Shown here piece by piece: positions 18,032 through 26,231 of a stretch of 64,000 bases of DNA. The notes beneath the pieces were generated by a model. The model made no database searches and was not told the origin of the DNA. It saw only the letters and a program-made list of their open reading frames with translations. Both the position numbers and the translations under genes were made by a program. Numbering within the stretch: position 1 is the stretch's first letter; each line of letters opens with the position of its first letter. Source of the DNA: Candidatus Binatia bacterium (lineage in GTDB: Bacteria > Desulfobacterota > Binatia > Bin18); NCBI GenBank assembly GCA_022820725.1, contig JAJEFA010000001.1, positions 64,001 through 128,000 of the forward strand. Direction: 5' to 3'.

Positions 18032-19797
18032 TGAAGCGCTTTCTCCCGTTTCTCGACCTCCGAGCCTACCAGCTTCGTCATCTCCCTCGGGACTTGCTTG
18101 CCAGCCCGAGCGTGACCTTTCTCGACATTCCTCAGGGCGTGGCCTATGCCATGATCGCTGGTCTTCCCCCGGCTATGGGCCTGTATGCGGCCGCTCTGCC
18201 GGCCATAGTGGGCGCGCTGTTCCGCAGTTCCCGTCATGTTGTGACTGGTCCCACGAACGCCGTGAGTCTGCTGGTTGGCACTGCCGTCGCTGCCGAGGTA
18301 GCGCACAGCGGTGCAAGTCCCATGACTGTCGGAGTTACTCTGGCCTTTATGGTTGGGGTGGTCCAATTTCTCGCTGGGATTCTGCGACTCGACGCGCTCA
18401 CCGACTACATCTCACAGCCGGTTGTCCGTGGATATATCTCAGGAGCCGCCGTCCTGATTATGATCGGCCAGCTTCCCAATGCAACTGGCACGGCACGTGT
18501 TATAGGTAATCCCGCCCAGATAATCGGCGGCTGGCTGTCTTCGCTCTCAGAAGCCCGGCTGCTCGCCGTCCTTTTCACTCTCGGCACAATTGTTTGTGTC
18601 CTGTATCTGCGTCGCTTTTATCCCCGTCTGCCAGCCGCGATTATCGCCCTGGGGCTCAGCATCGTGGTGGCACACGTCTTTCAGTTGTCTGACGCCGGGC
18701 TCCACCTGGTTGCCGACCTCGCCCCTCTGCCGGCCGGTCTGCCGCCGTTCACCGTGCCGCACCTGGACCAGTGGGCGGGCCTGCTTCCGACGGCAATTGC
18801 TTGCGCTGTCCTGTCCCTGGTTGAGTCCAGTTCTGTGGCTCGTACGCTTGCGGCCCGGTCGGGGCAGCGGCTCGATATGGCTGCCGAATTTTCAGGCCAG
18901 GGGCTGGCAAATATCGCGGCGGCCTTCTCGGGCGGCTATCCGGTCAGCGGCAGTCTGGCCCGTTCGACCTTAAACCAACAGGCCGGTGCCCAGAGCCGTT
19001 TGTCGGCGCTGTTTTGCGGACTGTTGATGCTGGCCGTGCTGCTTTTTCTCGGACCTGTGGTCAATCAGACGCCGATTGCGAGTCTAGCGGGTCTATTGTT
19101 CATCCTGGCCTCCGATCTCATCGACAGGGATCGTATTCGGATGATACTGCGCGGCACTCGAGGAGACCGGGTGGCGTTTCTCGCCACGCTCGTCGGGACG
19201 TGGCTCGTACCGCTCGACCAAGCCATTTACATTGGCGTCGGGATCAGCATCCTCCTCTTTTTACGTCGCGCCCGCCTCCTCACGATCCGAGAGATGACGA
19301 TCAGCGAGAAGGGCCGCTTTCGAGAGGTTGACCACGAACAAGAAGAGCGAGGGCAGCACTGTTCCGCCATTCGTATCCTCAACCTGACGGGTCCCTTATT
19401 TTTTGCGGCATCCGGAGAACTCCAAGACGCGCTTGAGCGCATGAATGCCGAGCCTCATATCCGCGTCGTTATTCTCCGTATCCGTCAGACGCAAGGCTTG
19501 GACATCACCATCACCAGCCTGCTCGAATCCAGCCAACGTCAATTGGAAAGCGCCGGCAAAACCCTCCTCGTCCTGGGTCTGCGCCCCGACGCCATGCGGT
19601 TATTTGAAAAAACCGGTATTGCTAGCCGGATCGGACCGGCGAATCTCTTTCCTGTCCAATCCGGCTGGTTTACCGCCATGGAGGCCGCCCTCCGCCGCGC
19701 TCTCACGTTGGCAGGGGAGCATAGCTGCGGTACGCACTGTCCTTTTGCCACCTACCTGACCGCCCAAGAGACACTCCGGGATCGTCTTGAAGGATAG
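18031..19797 (+). CDS. SulP-family sulfate/anion transporter with STAS domain
   Basis: 588 residues. The N-terminal transmembrane domain starts with the SulP signature region (FLDIPQGVAYAMIAGLPPAMGLYAAALP) and about 12 hydrophobic segments follow. The C-terminal cytoplasmic STAS domain covers roughly residues 435-560 (IRILNLTGPLFFAASGELQDAL). The start codon overlaps the soeA stop (TGATG), indicating translational coupling. In this operon it may export sulfate made by the dehydrogenase or import sulfur oxyanions; SulP proteins can also carry bicarbonate. A C-terminal CGTHCP motif is unusual and could bind metal or respond to redox. Confidence 0.85.
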   Translation: MKRFLPFLDLRAYQLRHLPRDLLASPSVTFLDIPQGVAYAMIAGLPPAMGLYAAALPAIVGALFRSSRHVVTGPTNAVSLLVGTAVAAEVAHSGASPMTVGVTLAFMVGVVQFLAGILRLDALTDYISQPVVRGYISGAAVLIMIGQLPNATGTARVIGNPAQIIGGWLSSLSEARLLAVLFTLGTIVCVLYLRRFYPRLPAAIIALGLSIVVAHVFQLSDAGLHLVADLAPLPAGLPPFTVPHLDQWAGLLPTAIACAVLSLVESSSVARTLAARSGQRLDMAAEFSGQGLANIAAAFSGGYPVSGSLARSTLNQQAGAQSRLSALFCGLLMLAVLLFLGPVVNQTPIASLAGLLFILASDLIDRDRIRMILRGTRGDRVAFLATLVGTWLVPLDQAIYIGVGISILLFLRRARLLTIREMTISEKGRFREVDHEQEERGQHCSAIRILNLTGPLFFAASGELQDALERMNAEPHIRVVILRIRQTQGLDITITSLLESSQRQLESAGKTLLVLGLRPDAMRLFEKTGIASRIGPANLFPVQSGWFTAMEAALRRALTLAGEHSCGTHCPFATYLTAQETLRDRLEG

Positions 19798-19810
19798 GGG
19801 AGCGTATCAA

Positions 19811-20077
19811 TTAGTAATGATAGCGCGCCTGAAGAAAGTCGATCCGCCCAGCGCTGACAATGTACACAATGCGGTGTTCCTCAGTCAGGCGTCGCGACCA
19901 CGTTCCGCTCGGCAAGTATTTAAGAGGCTCAGGCTTGCCAACCCCGGTAAACGGATCTCGCAAAACAGCCTGCACCAAGTCCAAGGCGCGAAGGGCAACC
20001 TTTCGGTTTGTCGTGACCCAGTACCTGAGGTCCTCCACAAATTCGGGCTGGAACACCGCAACCCAGTCACGAGACAC
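19811..20077 (-). CDS. yoeB: YoeB-family mRNA interferase toxin
   Basis: 88 residues from GTG 20077. A longer open frame runs back into the antitoxin, but homology begins at RDWVAVFQPEF, so the short form is chosen; it starts 14 bases after the antitoxin stop codon. The RelE/YoeB core is clear: DPFTGVGKPEPLKYLPSG, WSRRLTEEHRIVY and the C-terminal QARYHY, including the conserved Glu, Arg, His and terminal His-Tyr of the ribosome-dependent nuclease active site. It would cleave mRNA in the ribosomal A site. It is inhibited by the YefM partner encoded just upstream. Confidence 0.88.
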   Translation of the reverse strand: MSRDWVAVFQPEFVEDLRYWVTTNRKVALRALDLVQAVLRDPFTGVGKPEPLKYLPSGTWSRRLTEEHRIVYIVSAGRIDFLQARYHY

Positions 20078-20093
20078 AAGCCTTTTGCTTCGC

Positions 20094-20384
20094 TTACTTC
20101 GCCGCTTGGCCAAGGCCCAACTCGTTTCGGAGTTCTTCAACCGATGACGGCGGGAGATTGCGACCCCGAGCCCGTGCAAGAGCTGCCAGCAGCCGCTCAG
20201 CATTTTTAGGCGAACGCAGGAGATGTGCCGTCTCAATCAAGCTCTCAAGCTCTGCCGCTGGAACCAGCGCGACATCCTCCGCGTCCCGGCGTCGGATGAT
20301 TACCGGCTCGCGGGTCGAGGCAACCTGATCGCAGAGCGCCGCAAGAGTTGCCCGTGCATTCGTGTATGTGGTTACTGTAGGCAT
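20094..20384 (-). CDS. yefM: YefM/Phd-family antitoxin
   Basis: 96 residues, ATG with a GAGGAAA ribosome-binding site. The N-terminal DNA-binding fold (MPTVTTYTNARATLAALCDQV) is followed by REPVIIRRRDAEDVALVPAAELESL, the standard Phd/YefM pattern, then a toxin-binding tail. It neutralises YoeB and represses its own promoter. The operator lies directly upstream (20403-20423) and overlaps the predicted -10 element. Confidence 0.88.
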   Translation of the reverse strand: MPTVTTYTNARATLAALCDQVASTREPVIIRRRDAEDVALVPAAELESLIETAHLLRSPKNAERLLAALARARGRNLPPSSVEELRNELGLGQAAK

Positions 20385-20402
20385 GTATTTCCTCTACATG
20401 AA

Positions 20403-20443
20403 ATGTACATGAATAATGTACATATTCACCGTCTAGACCTCAA
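20403..20443 (-). promoter_or_regulatory. yefM-yoeB promoter with paired TGTACA operator palindromes
   Basis: Two copies of the self-complementary 8-mer ATGTACAT lie at 20403-20410 and 20416-20423, with centres 13 bp apart. The E. coli YefM-YoeB operator also uses two TGTACA-cored repeats about one helical turn apart. On the minus strand a TTGAGG -35 (20438-20443), 17-bp spacer and TACATT -10 (20415-20420) can be drawn, so one palindrome covers the -10 box. A further TACAT half-site is at 20395-20399. Confidence 0.75.
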
Positions 20444-20632
20444 GTAGGTAACGCCTGGCATAAGCGACGGTTGTTAAGCATAGAGCAGAGCAGCGAATTG
20501 GAGTCTATTGCGCCTAAGAGCTTCTTCGCTCACTCTGTCCGTTCCAAAATCCCCTTGCCTTGGCCTCTGTGTCTGGTTACGTTGATGCCGTTTTGTAGGA
20601 GGGGCCCGCACCCAGGGGAAGGATGTCACCGG

Positions 20633-22018
20633 ATGTCGCAGTACGTCGAAGGACCAGATGCAGGTTTTATTGTTGAAGACCATGCCCAACTCATCGAATA
20701 CTTCTTTGACGCCGCAAAGCCCCGAGCAGACTGGCGTATTGGCACGGAGTACGAACTGCTCGGCGTATCACGGAGGAGTGGCCGCGCCGCGCGTTACTCC
20801 GGCCGGCGCGGCATTGAGTATATCTTGAGCCGCCTGGCCGACTCCCTGGAATGGGAACCCCAGGAAGAAGAAGGCCGTATTATCGCCCTCCAGGGTGAGC
20901 GCGCCAATATCGCGCTTGAACCCGGCGCGCAACTCGAACTCTCTGGCGAACAGTGCGAGACCGTCCATTGTGCGGACAAAGAACTCCGTCGCCATCTCAA
21001 GCACCTGCTGCCCATTGCGGACGAATTGGACATTGATTTCGTGAACTTGGGTGTCCAGCCGGTCAGCCCGCTCAACGACATCCAGTGGATCCCTAAAACG
21101 CGCTATCAGATCATGGCCCCGTATATGGAGAAGGTCGGCACACTGGGGCATCGCATGATGAAGCAAACTGCGTCCATTCAGGTCAATTTCGACTTTAGCG
21201 ACGAAGCCGATGCCATGCTGAAATTTAAGACCAGCATGGGGCTCGTGCCCATCCTGTCCGCCATGTTTGCCAACTCCCCGATTTCAGACGGCAGTCTGAA
21301 CGGGTTTATGACTATGCGTGGCCACGTTTGGACTGAGACGGACAAACGCCGCTGTGGCTTACTGCCCTTTGCTTTTGCCGACGCGCCGACGTTTGAAGAC
21401 TATGCCGAATACGCGCTGAATATTCCCATGTATTTCATTGTGCGCCAGGGCCAGTGGATCAATATGACCCATATGTCCTTTCGCCAATTCCTGGAGGAAG
21501 GATATGAAGGTGAACGCCCCACCCTGGAGGACTGGAGTATTCACCTGACGACCCTCTTTCCGGAAGTGCGGATCAAAAAATACCTGGAGATTCGCTGCTT
21601 CGACAACCAGCCGTTTGCATACATGCTGGCCGTCCCGGCCCTCACCAAGGGCATCTTTTTTGATACTGACCCGCTGCTGGCCGCCTGGGATCTGGTCAAA
21701 AAGTGGAGCTGGGACGAACGCCTCGAAGCCTACCACCAAGCCCATCGTCAAGCCTTAGGCGCACGCGTGCGGGATATCCGTTTGCTCGATCTCGCCAAAG
21801 AGTTGGTCGCGATTGCCTGGGAGGGCCTGGAGCGACATAACGACTGCAACGAGGCCGGAGCAAATGAGACCATCTATCTTGAGCGGCTGCGTGAGGAGAT
21901 CGACAAAGGCCAGTGTCCAGCCTATCGCGTGATTGAAGAGTGGATGACCCACTGGAACTACGACGCCAAACGCCTCGTTGACGGCACGGCCTACCGGCTA
22001 CCGGATGAGGACGAATAA
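20633..22018 (+). CDS. gshA: Glutamate-cysteine ligase, GCS2 (plant/proteobacterial) type
   Basis: 461 residues from ATG 20633, preceded by an AAGGA ribosome-binding site; the open frame extends upstream without support. Joins glutamate and cysteine in the first step of glutathione synthesis. The GCS2-type pattern is seen in WRIGTEYELLG (substrate/metal Glu residues), ALEPGAQLELSGEQ, and MMKQTASIQVNFDF. The length matches the alphaproteobacterial/plant group. Glutathione would supply the persulfide substrate used by the dioxygenase at 12453. No gshB is in the window. Confidence 0.85.
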   Translation: MSQYVEGPDAGFIVEDHAQLIEYFFDAAKPRADWRIGTEYELLGVSRRSGRAARYSGRRGIEYILSRLADSLEWEPQEEEGRIIALQGERANIALEPGAQLELSGEQCETVHCADKELRRHLKHLLPIADELDIDFVNLGVQPVSPLNDIQWIPKTRYQIMAPYMEKVGTLGHRMMKQTASIQVNFDFSDEADAMLKFKTSMGLVPILSAMFANSPISDGSLNGFMTMRGHVWTETDKRRCGLLPFAFADAPTFEDYAEYALNIPMYFIVRQGQWINMTHMSFRQFLEEGYEGERPTLEDWSIHLTTLFPEVRIKKYLEIRCFDNQPFAYMLAVPALTKGIFFDTDPLLAAWDLVKKWSWDERLEAYHQAHRQALGARVRDIRLLDLAKELVAIAWEGLERHNDCNEAGANETIYLERLREEIDKGQCPAYRVIEEWMTHWNYDAKRLVDGTAYRLPDEDE

Positions 22019-22063
22019 GCACCGCCTCCACCCTCCCTTGTGCTAGCACAGTGCTACCTTGTC

Positions 22064-22100
22064 CCGATCTAATCCCTACCCCCTAATCCCCATCCCCTTT
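22064..22100. repeat. C-rich/G-rich intergenic spacer (copy 1)
   Basis: Run of short C-tracts separated by TAAT/TA, equivalent on the minus strand to repeated GGGGATTAGGGGG-like units. Similar sequences occur at 24178-24227 and 29310-29350, all between genes. The G-tracts on one strand could form a G-quadruplex. Confidence 0.5.
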
Positions 22101-22166
22101 CTGTTTCCCCCCTCTGCGTTTCGTGTTATGAAGCCGGTACACAACGATTGAAATAAGGAGGGTCGT

Positions 22167-23135
22167 ATGGATATTCCCAAAGACAAGCTCCTCTGGATTT
22201 ATGAGCGTATGCAGCTCATCCGGGTGTTTGAAACCAGGGTCAGTACCGAGTTTGGGAAGGGGAAAATCCCGGGCTTTGTGCATCTCTATGCCGGGGAAGA
22301 AGCGGTTGCGGTCGGGATTTGTGCCAATCTCACGGACGCCGACTATATGACCTCGACCCATCGCGGGCACGGCCACTGTGTGGCAAAAGGAGTGGACGTG
22401 CGGGGCATGATGGCAGAGCTGTTTGGCAAAGCTACCGGGATTTGCAAGGGCAAGGGCGGCTCCATGCATATTGCCGATATGGACAAAGGCATGCTGGGAG
22501 CCAACGGGATTGTCGGCGGGGGTCCGCCGCTGGCCTGCGGATCCGGCCTGACCGCCAAAACCACGGGCACTGACCAAGTGACGATCTGCTTCTTTGGCGA
22601 TGGGGCGTCAGAACAAGGCACTTTGCACGAGAGCCTCAACCTAGCCGCAATCTGGAAGCTGCCGATTATTTTTGTGGCCGAGAACAACGGCTATGCGGAG
22701 TCAACGCCAGCGCATTATCATTGCAGCGTCGAGAATATTGCCGACCGTGCGGCGGCGTATAACATGCCGGGCGTCACCATAGACGGGAACGACCTGTTTG
22801 CCGTGTACGAGTCGGCGCACGAGGCTGTTGCCCGAGCCCGTGCCGGACATGGGCCGAGCCTGTTGGAGTGCAAGACCTATCGTCACCACGGCCATTTTGA
22901 AGGTGATGCGCAGACCTATAAAATCGCCGAGGAAAACGAAAAATACCGCACCGAACTCGACCCGATCAAGCGCTTCAAGGACGCCGTCCTGGCTCGTAGC
23001 CTAGTGTCCGAAGCCGAGATGGCAGACATTGATGGCCGGGTCAATGCCGCGATTGACGAAGCCGTCAAATTCGCGGAAGACAGCCCCTTCCCCGAGGTCC
23101 AGGAAACCTTCACTGATGTGTATGTGAGTTATTAG
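22167..23135 (+). CDS. Thiamine-diphosphate-dependent 2-oxo acid/acetoin dehydrogenase E1 alpha subunit
   Basis: 322 residues, strong AAGGAGG ribosome-binding site. The ThDP motif is GDGASEQGTLHESLNLAAIWKLPIIFVAENN, shown here by its ends GDGA and ENN. STHRGHGHC and CKGKGGSMH are family-typical. The length and lack of an N-terminal targeting extension fit bacterial PdhA/AcoA proteins. Together with the beta subunit it decarboxylates a 2-oxo acid or acetoin. The AcoX-like neighbour leans towards acetoin. No E2 or E3 gene is nearby, so the full complex would need subunits encoded elsewhere. Confidence 0.85.
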   Translation: MDIPKDKLLWIYERMQLIRVFETRVSTEFGKGKIPGFVHLYAGEEAVAVGICANLTDADYMTSTHRGHGHCVAKGVDVRGMMAELFGKATGICKGKGGSMHIADMDKGMLGANGIVGGGPPLACGSGLTAKTTGTDQVTICFFGDGASEQGTLHESLNLAAIWKLPIIFVAENNGYAESTPAHYHCSVENIADRAAAYNMPGVTIDGNDLFAVYESAHEAVARARAGHGPSLLECKTYRHHGHFEGDAQTYKIAEENEKYRTELDPIKRFKDAVLARSLVSEAEMADIDGRVNAAIDEAVKFAEDSPFPEVQETFTDVYVSY

Positions 23136-23154
23136 GAACTTGCGGAGAAACATT

Positions 23155-24168
23155 ATGGCAGAGCGAGAATTGAATTTTGGTGAGGCGCTGAATGAAGCCA
23201 TGCGCCAGGAGATGCAGCGCGACCCGAAAGTGGTGATCATGGGCGAGGACGTTGCCGGTGGAGCCGACGTCGATCACCTCGAAGGCGACGAAGCCTGGGG
23301 CGGCGTCCTGGGTGTGACAAAGGGCCTAGTCAAAGAGTTTGGTCGGGAGCGTGTGATCGATACGCCCATCAGCGAGTCCGGTTTTATCGGCGCGGCAGTG
23401 GGCGCCGCAGCCACCGGTCTGCGCCCTATTGCCGAGATGATGTTCGTGGGGTTTATGGGTGTGTGCTTTGACCAGCTTCTGAACCAGGGTGCAAAACTCC
23501 GCTATATGTTCGGCGGCAAAGCGAAAGTCCCGTTGGTGATCCGGACCATCTGCGGGGGCGGCTACCGCGCCGCAGCCCAGCACTCTCAGGTGTTACACTC
23601 CCTCTTTACCCATATCCCCGGTCTCAAAACGGTCGTTCCCTCAACCCCGTATGACGCCAAGGGCCTGCTGATTTCGGCCATTCGGGACGATGACTTGGTA
23701 ATCTTTTTTGAGGACATCACCTTCGGCGGCATCAAGGGTGCCGTGCCGGAGGAAGACTATAGCATTCCGTTTGGCAAGGCGGACGTTAAGCGCGCCGGCG
23801 AGGATGTCACCATCGTGGCTATCGGCAAGATGGTCCACCATTCCCTGGCCGCGGCCACGGAGTTGGAAAAGCAGGGCAAGAGTGCGGAGGTGATCGATCC
23901 CCGCACCCTTTCACCCTTCGACGAGGATACGGTGCTGTCATCGGTCGAGAAAACGGGCCGCCTGGTGATTGCCGATGAATCGCACCCGCGCTGTAACGTG
24001 GCAACCGATATCGCGGCCATGGTCGCGGACAAGGGTTTTGATTACTTGAACGCGCCCATAAAAATGGTGTCCGCCCCGCACACCCCGGTACCGTTCAGCC
24101 CACCCCTGGAAGATCACTATCTGCCCAACCCACAGAAGATCAACGAGGCGGCTCTGGGACTATTTTAG
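23155..24168 (+). CDS. 2-oxo acid/acetoin dehydrogenase E1 beta subunit
   Basis: 337 residues from ATG 23155, with GGAG 7-10 bases upstream. Transketolase pyrimidine domain (LNFGEALNEAMRQEM, VVIMGEDVAGG) and C-terminal transketolase domain (DVTIVAIGKMVHHSLAAA, EVIDPRTLSPFDEDTV) are visible. It forms the heterotetramer with the alpha subunit encoded 19 bp upstream; the beta subunit binds the pyrimidine end of ThDP through the conserved Glu in the GED region. Followed by a G-rich hairpin spacer before the next gene. Confidence 0.86.
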   Translation: MAERELNFGEALNEAMRQEMQRDPKVVIMGEDVAGGADVDHLEGDEAWGGVLGVTKGLVKEFGRERVIDTPISESGFIGAAVGAAATGLRPIAEMMFVGFMGVCFDQLLNQGAKLRYMFGGKAKVPLVIRTICGGGYRAAAQHSQVLHSLFTHIPGLKTVVPSTPYDAKGLLISAIRDDDLVIFFEDITFGGIKGAVPEEDYSIPFGKADVKRAGEDVTIVAIGKMVHHSLAAATELEKQGKSAEVIDPRTLSPFDEDTVLSSVEKTGRLVIADESHPRCNVATDIAAMVADKGFDYLNAPIKMVSAPHTPVPFSPPLEDHYLPNPQKINEAALGLF

Positions 24169-24177
24169 GACTAGGTA

Positions 24178-24227
24178 TTAGGGGCTGGGGGTTAGGGGCT
24201 AGGACCTCCCCGACCCCCAGCCCCTAA
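24178..24227. repeat. 15-bp perfect G-rich hairpin (intergenic spacer copy 2)
   Basis: Stem 24178-24192 pairs exactly with 24213-24227, leaving a 20-base loop. The arms are made of GGGG/CCCC tracts spaced by TTA, so an alternative pairing (24191-24200 with 24219-24228) and G-quadruplexes are also possible. Sits between E1 beta and the AcoX-like gene on a co-directional run. No T-run follows. Confidence 0.6.
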
Positions 24228-24247
24228 CTCCCAACCCCCAATTTCCC

Positions 24248-25225
24248 ATGTCATCCGTCGGCATTATTGCAAACCCGCGTGCGGGCAAGGATATCCGTCG
24301 CCTTGTGGCGCACGGCTCGATTCTCGACACCCAGGAAAAAGTCTATATCGTCCGGCGGGCCATTCTCGGCATTCAGGGTGCCGGGGCGAACGAAGTGGTT
24401 CTCTTCCCCGACCCGGCCAATATCTTTACCAAAGCCCTGTCCGGGATTGAGAACGAACTGCGTCTCACCACACGTTTTCTTGAAATGTCGATCTTCGACG
24501 AGGCCAGCGACTCAACCCGAGCGGCGCAGCTCATGCGCGAACAGGGGGTGACCTGCGTGATTGTTATCGGCGGCGACGGTACCAACCGGGTGGTCACGAA
24601 AGGGAGTGGCAGCATGCCGCTCGTTCCACTTTCAACCGGAACGAATAACGCCTTTCCACAGTTTTTGGAGTCCACCCTGGCGGGTCTGGCCGCGGGCTAT
24701 TATGCGGTCCGACACTTCTCCCCGGAAATGTGCACCCGTCCGACCAAGCGGCTCAACCTGTACCGTAACGGAACGCTCGAAGACATTGCCCTAGTTGATG
24801 CGGCCGTGTGTGACTACCAGTTTGTTGGTGCCAGGGCCGTATGGGAGGCCGAGCGCCTCAAAGAACTCTTTCTCACTCAGGGCCAGCCCACGAATATCGG
24901 CCTAGCCTCAATCGGCGGCAGCCTGCATCCGATCCGTCCGGCTGACGACGCTGGTCTGTACGTCCGTTTCGGGGGCGATACCCGCTCGATCAACGCGCCC
25001 ATTGCGCCTGGGATGGTGGTTCCCGTCCCTATCCAACATCACGGTCTGATGGAGCTTGGCACTCGGATGCCCATCACGTTCATACCCTCGATTATTGCGC
25101 TTGACGGCGAGCGGGAACTGGTGGTGAATGCAGACGACCGGTGGGAAGTTGAACTTTCCTGGGACGGCCCGCGTGTGCTGGATATTGAAAAGGTCATGGA
25201 CGCCGCTCGTCAGCCCACCGAGTGA
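24248..25225 (+). CDS. AcoX-like ATP-NAD kinase-fold protein
   Basis: 325 residues. Begins VGIIANPRAGKD, carries the nucleotide-binding GGDGTNR motif of the NAD/diacylglycerol kinase fold and a SYGT-like LSTGTNNAFP segment. This combination matches the AcoX family linked to acetoin dehydrogenase operons, whose exact reaction is not established. Its position right after the E1 alpha/beta genes supports that assignment. Ends 29 bp before the dehydrogenase gene. Confidence 0.72.
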   Translation: MSSVGIIANPRAGKDIRRLVAHGSILDTQEKVYIVRRAILGIQGAGANEVVLFPDPANIFTKALSGIENELRLTTRFLEMSIFDEASDSTRAAQLMREQGVTCVIVIGGDGTNRVVTKGSGSMPLVPLSTGTNNAFPQFLESTLAGLAAGYYAVRHFSPEMCTRPTKRLNLYRNGTLEDIALVDAAVCDYQFVGARAVWEAERLKELFLTQGQPTNIGLASIGGSLHPIRPADDAGLYVRFGGDTRSINAPIAPGMVVPVPIQHHGLMELGTRMPITFIPSIIALDGERELVVNADDRWEVELSWDGPRVLDIEKVMDAARQPTE

Positions 25226-25254
25226 ACCGCCCCCAACCCAGGAAGACGCGCCGC

Positions 25255-26220
25255 ATGAAAATCGTTCTGTGCTCCACCCACTTCCCCCATTGTTCCGAGA
25301 CGCTCCGACACCATCTGCCGGATGACACCATTATTGCCTGCCCGGCAGAGGAGGTGCTGAGCACGACGCGCGACGCCGATGTGGTTGTGCCGACCATGCA
25401 CCGCGTGGGCGCGGAAATTATTCGGGCCACCTCGGCCCGCATGATCCACCAATTCGGCGTCGGGCTCGAAGGCGTGGATATTCCGGCCGCAACCGAACAG
25501 GGTATCTATGTGGCCAACGTCCCCGGCCAGGAAGGGGCAGGCAACGCCGCCTCAGTCTCGGAGCACGCTATTTTTCTCATGCTCGCCCTGGCCCGAAAAT
25601 TTCCCCAGGCGGCTGAAAACGCGCGAAACGGTGTCTTTGGTTCGCCCATGGGCAAAGGGCTGCTGGATAAGACCGTCGCCATTCTCGGCGTTGGAAGTAT
25701 CGGAACGGAGTTGGCCAGCCGCCTGCGCCACTTTGACGTGCGCCTGTTGGGTCTGAAGCAACATCTGTCTGAGCGTATAAAAGAAGAATATGGGTTTGAC
25801 TTTCTTGGCGGGCCGAACGATCTCGGTCATGTCCTGGCAGAAGCCGACTTCGTTGTCCTTGCTCTTCCGGTCACGCCTCAGACGCGGGAGATCATCAATA
25901 CGCAGGCCCTCGCCAGCATGAAGAACACGGCCTACCTCATTAACGTTGGGCGCGGCCCGGTCATCGATCATGACGCCCTGGTGACGGCCCTGGCCAATAA
26001 AGATATCGCCGGAGCGGCCCTGGATGTTTTTTGGGACGAGCCGACCGACCCGGCCGACCCGCTGTTCCAATACAATGTGATTGCCACACCCCATACCGCA
26101 GGTGTGACCGATTTGTCGTATAACGACATCGCGCGCGGCCTGGCCGCCAATGTCAACCGCCTGCGCGTCGGCGAGCCGCCCATCAACTGTGTCAATCTGG
26201 CGGAAGTCCAAGCCAAATAA
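25255..26220 (+). CDS. D-isomer-specific 2-hydroxyacid dehydrogenase
   Basis: 321 residues from ATG 25255. The NAD-binding Rossmann motif is VAILGVGSIGTELA. Catalytic Arg lies in NVGRGPVID, Glu in DEPTDP, and His in TPHTAGVT. The NAD-binding domain is inserted between two halves of the substrate domain, as usual for the family. It would reduce a 2-oxo acid or oxidise the D-hydroxy acid; the substrate is not evident. Same strand and short spacing suggest cotranscription with the AcoX-like gene. Confidence 0.84.
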   Translation: MKIVLCSTHFPHCSETLRHHLPDDTIIACPAEEVLSTTRDADVVVPTMHRVGAEIIRATSARMIHQFGVGLEGVDIPAATEQGIYVANVPGQEGAGNAASVSEHAIFLMLALARKFPQAAENARNGVFGSPMGKGLLDKTVAILGVGSIGTELASRLRHFDVRLLGLKQHLSERIKEEYGFDFLGGPNDLGHVLAEADFVVLALPVTPQTREIINTQALASMKNTAYLINVGRGPVIDHDALVTALANKDIAGAALDVFWDEPTDPADPLFQYNVIATPHTAGVTDLSYNDIARGLAANVNRLRVGEPPINCVNLAEVQAK

Positions 26221-26231
26221 CCCCCTGCTCT

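Noticed and set aside
19811..20236. 141-residue form of the YoeB toxin
   Set aside because: The extra N-terminal part is the antitoxin gene read in another frame; YoeB homology starts at the GTG at 20077.
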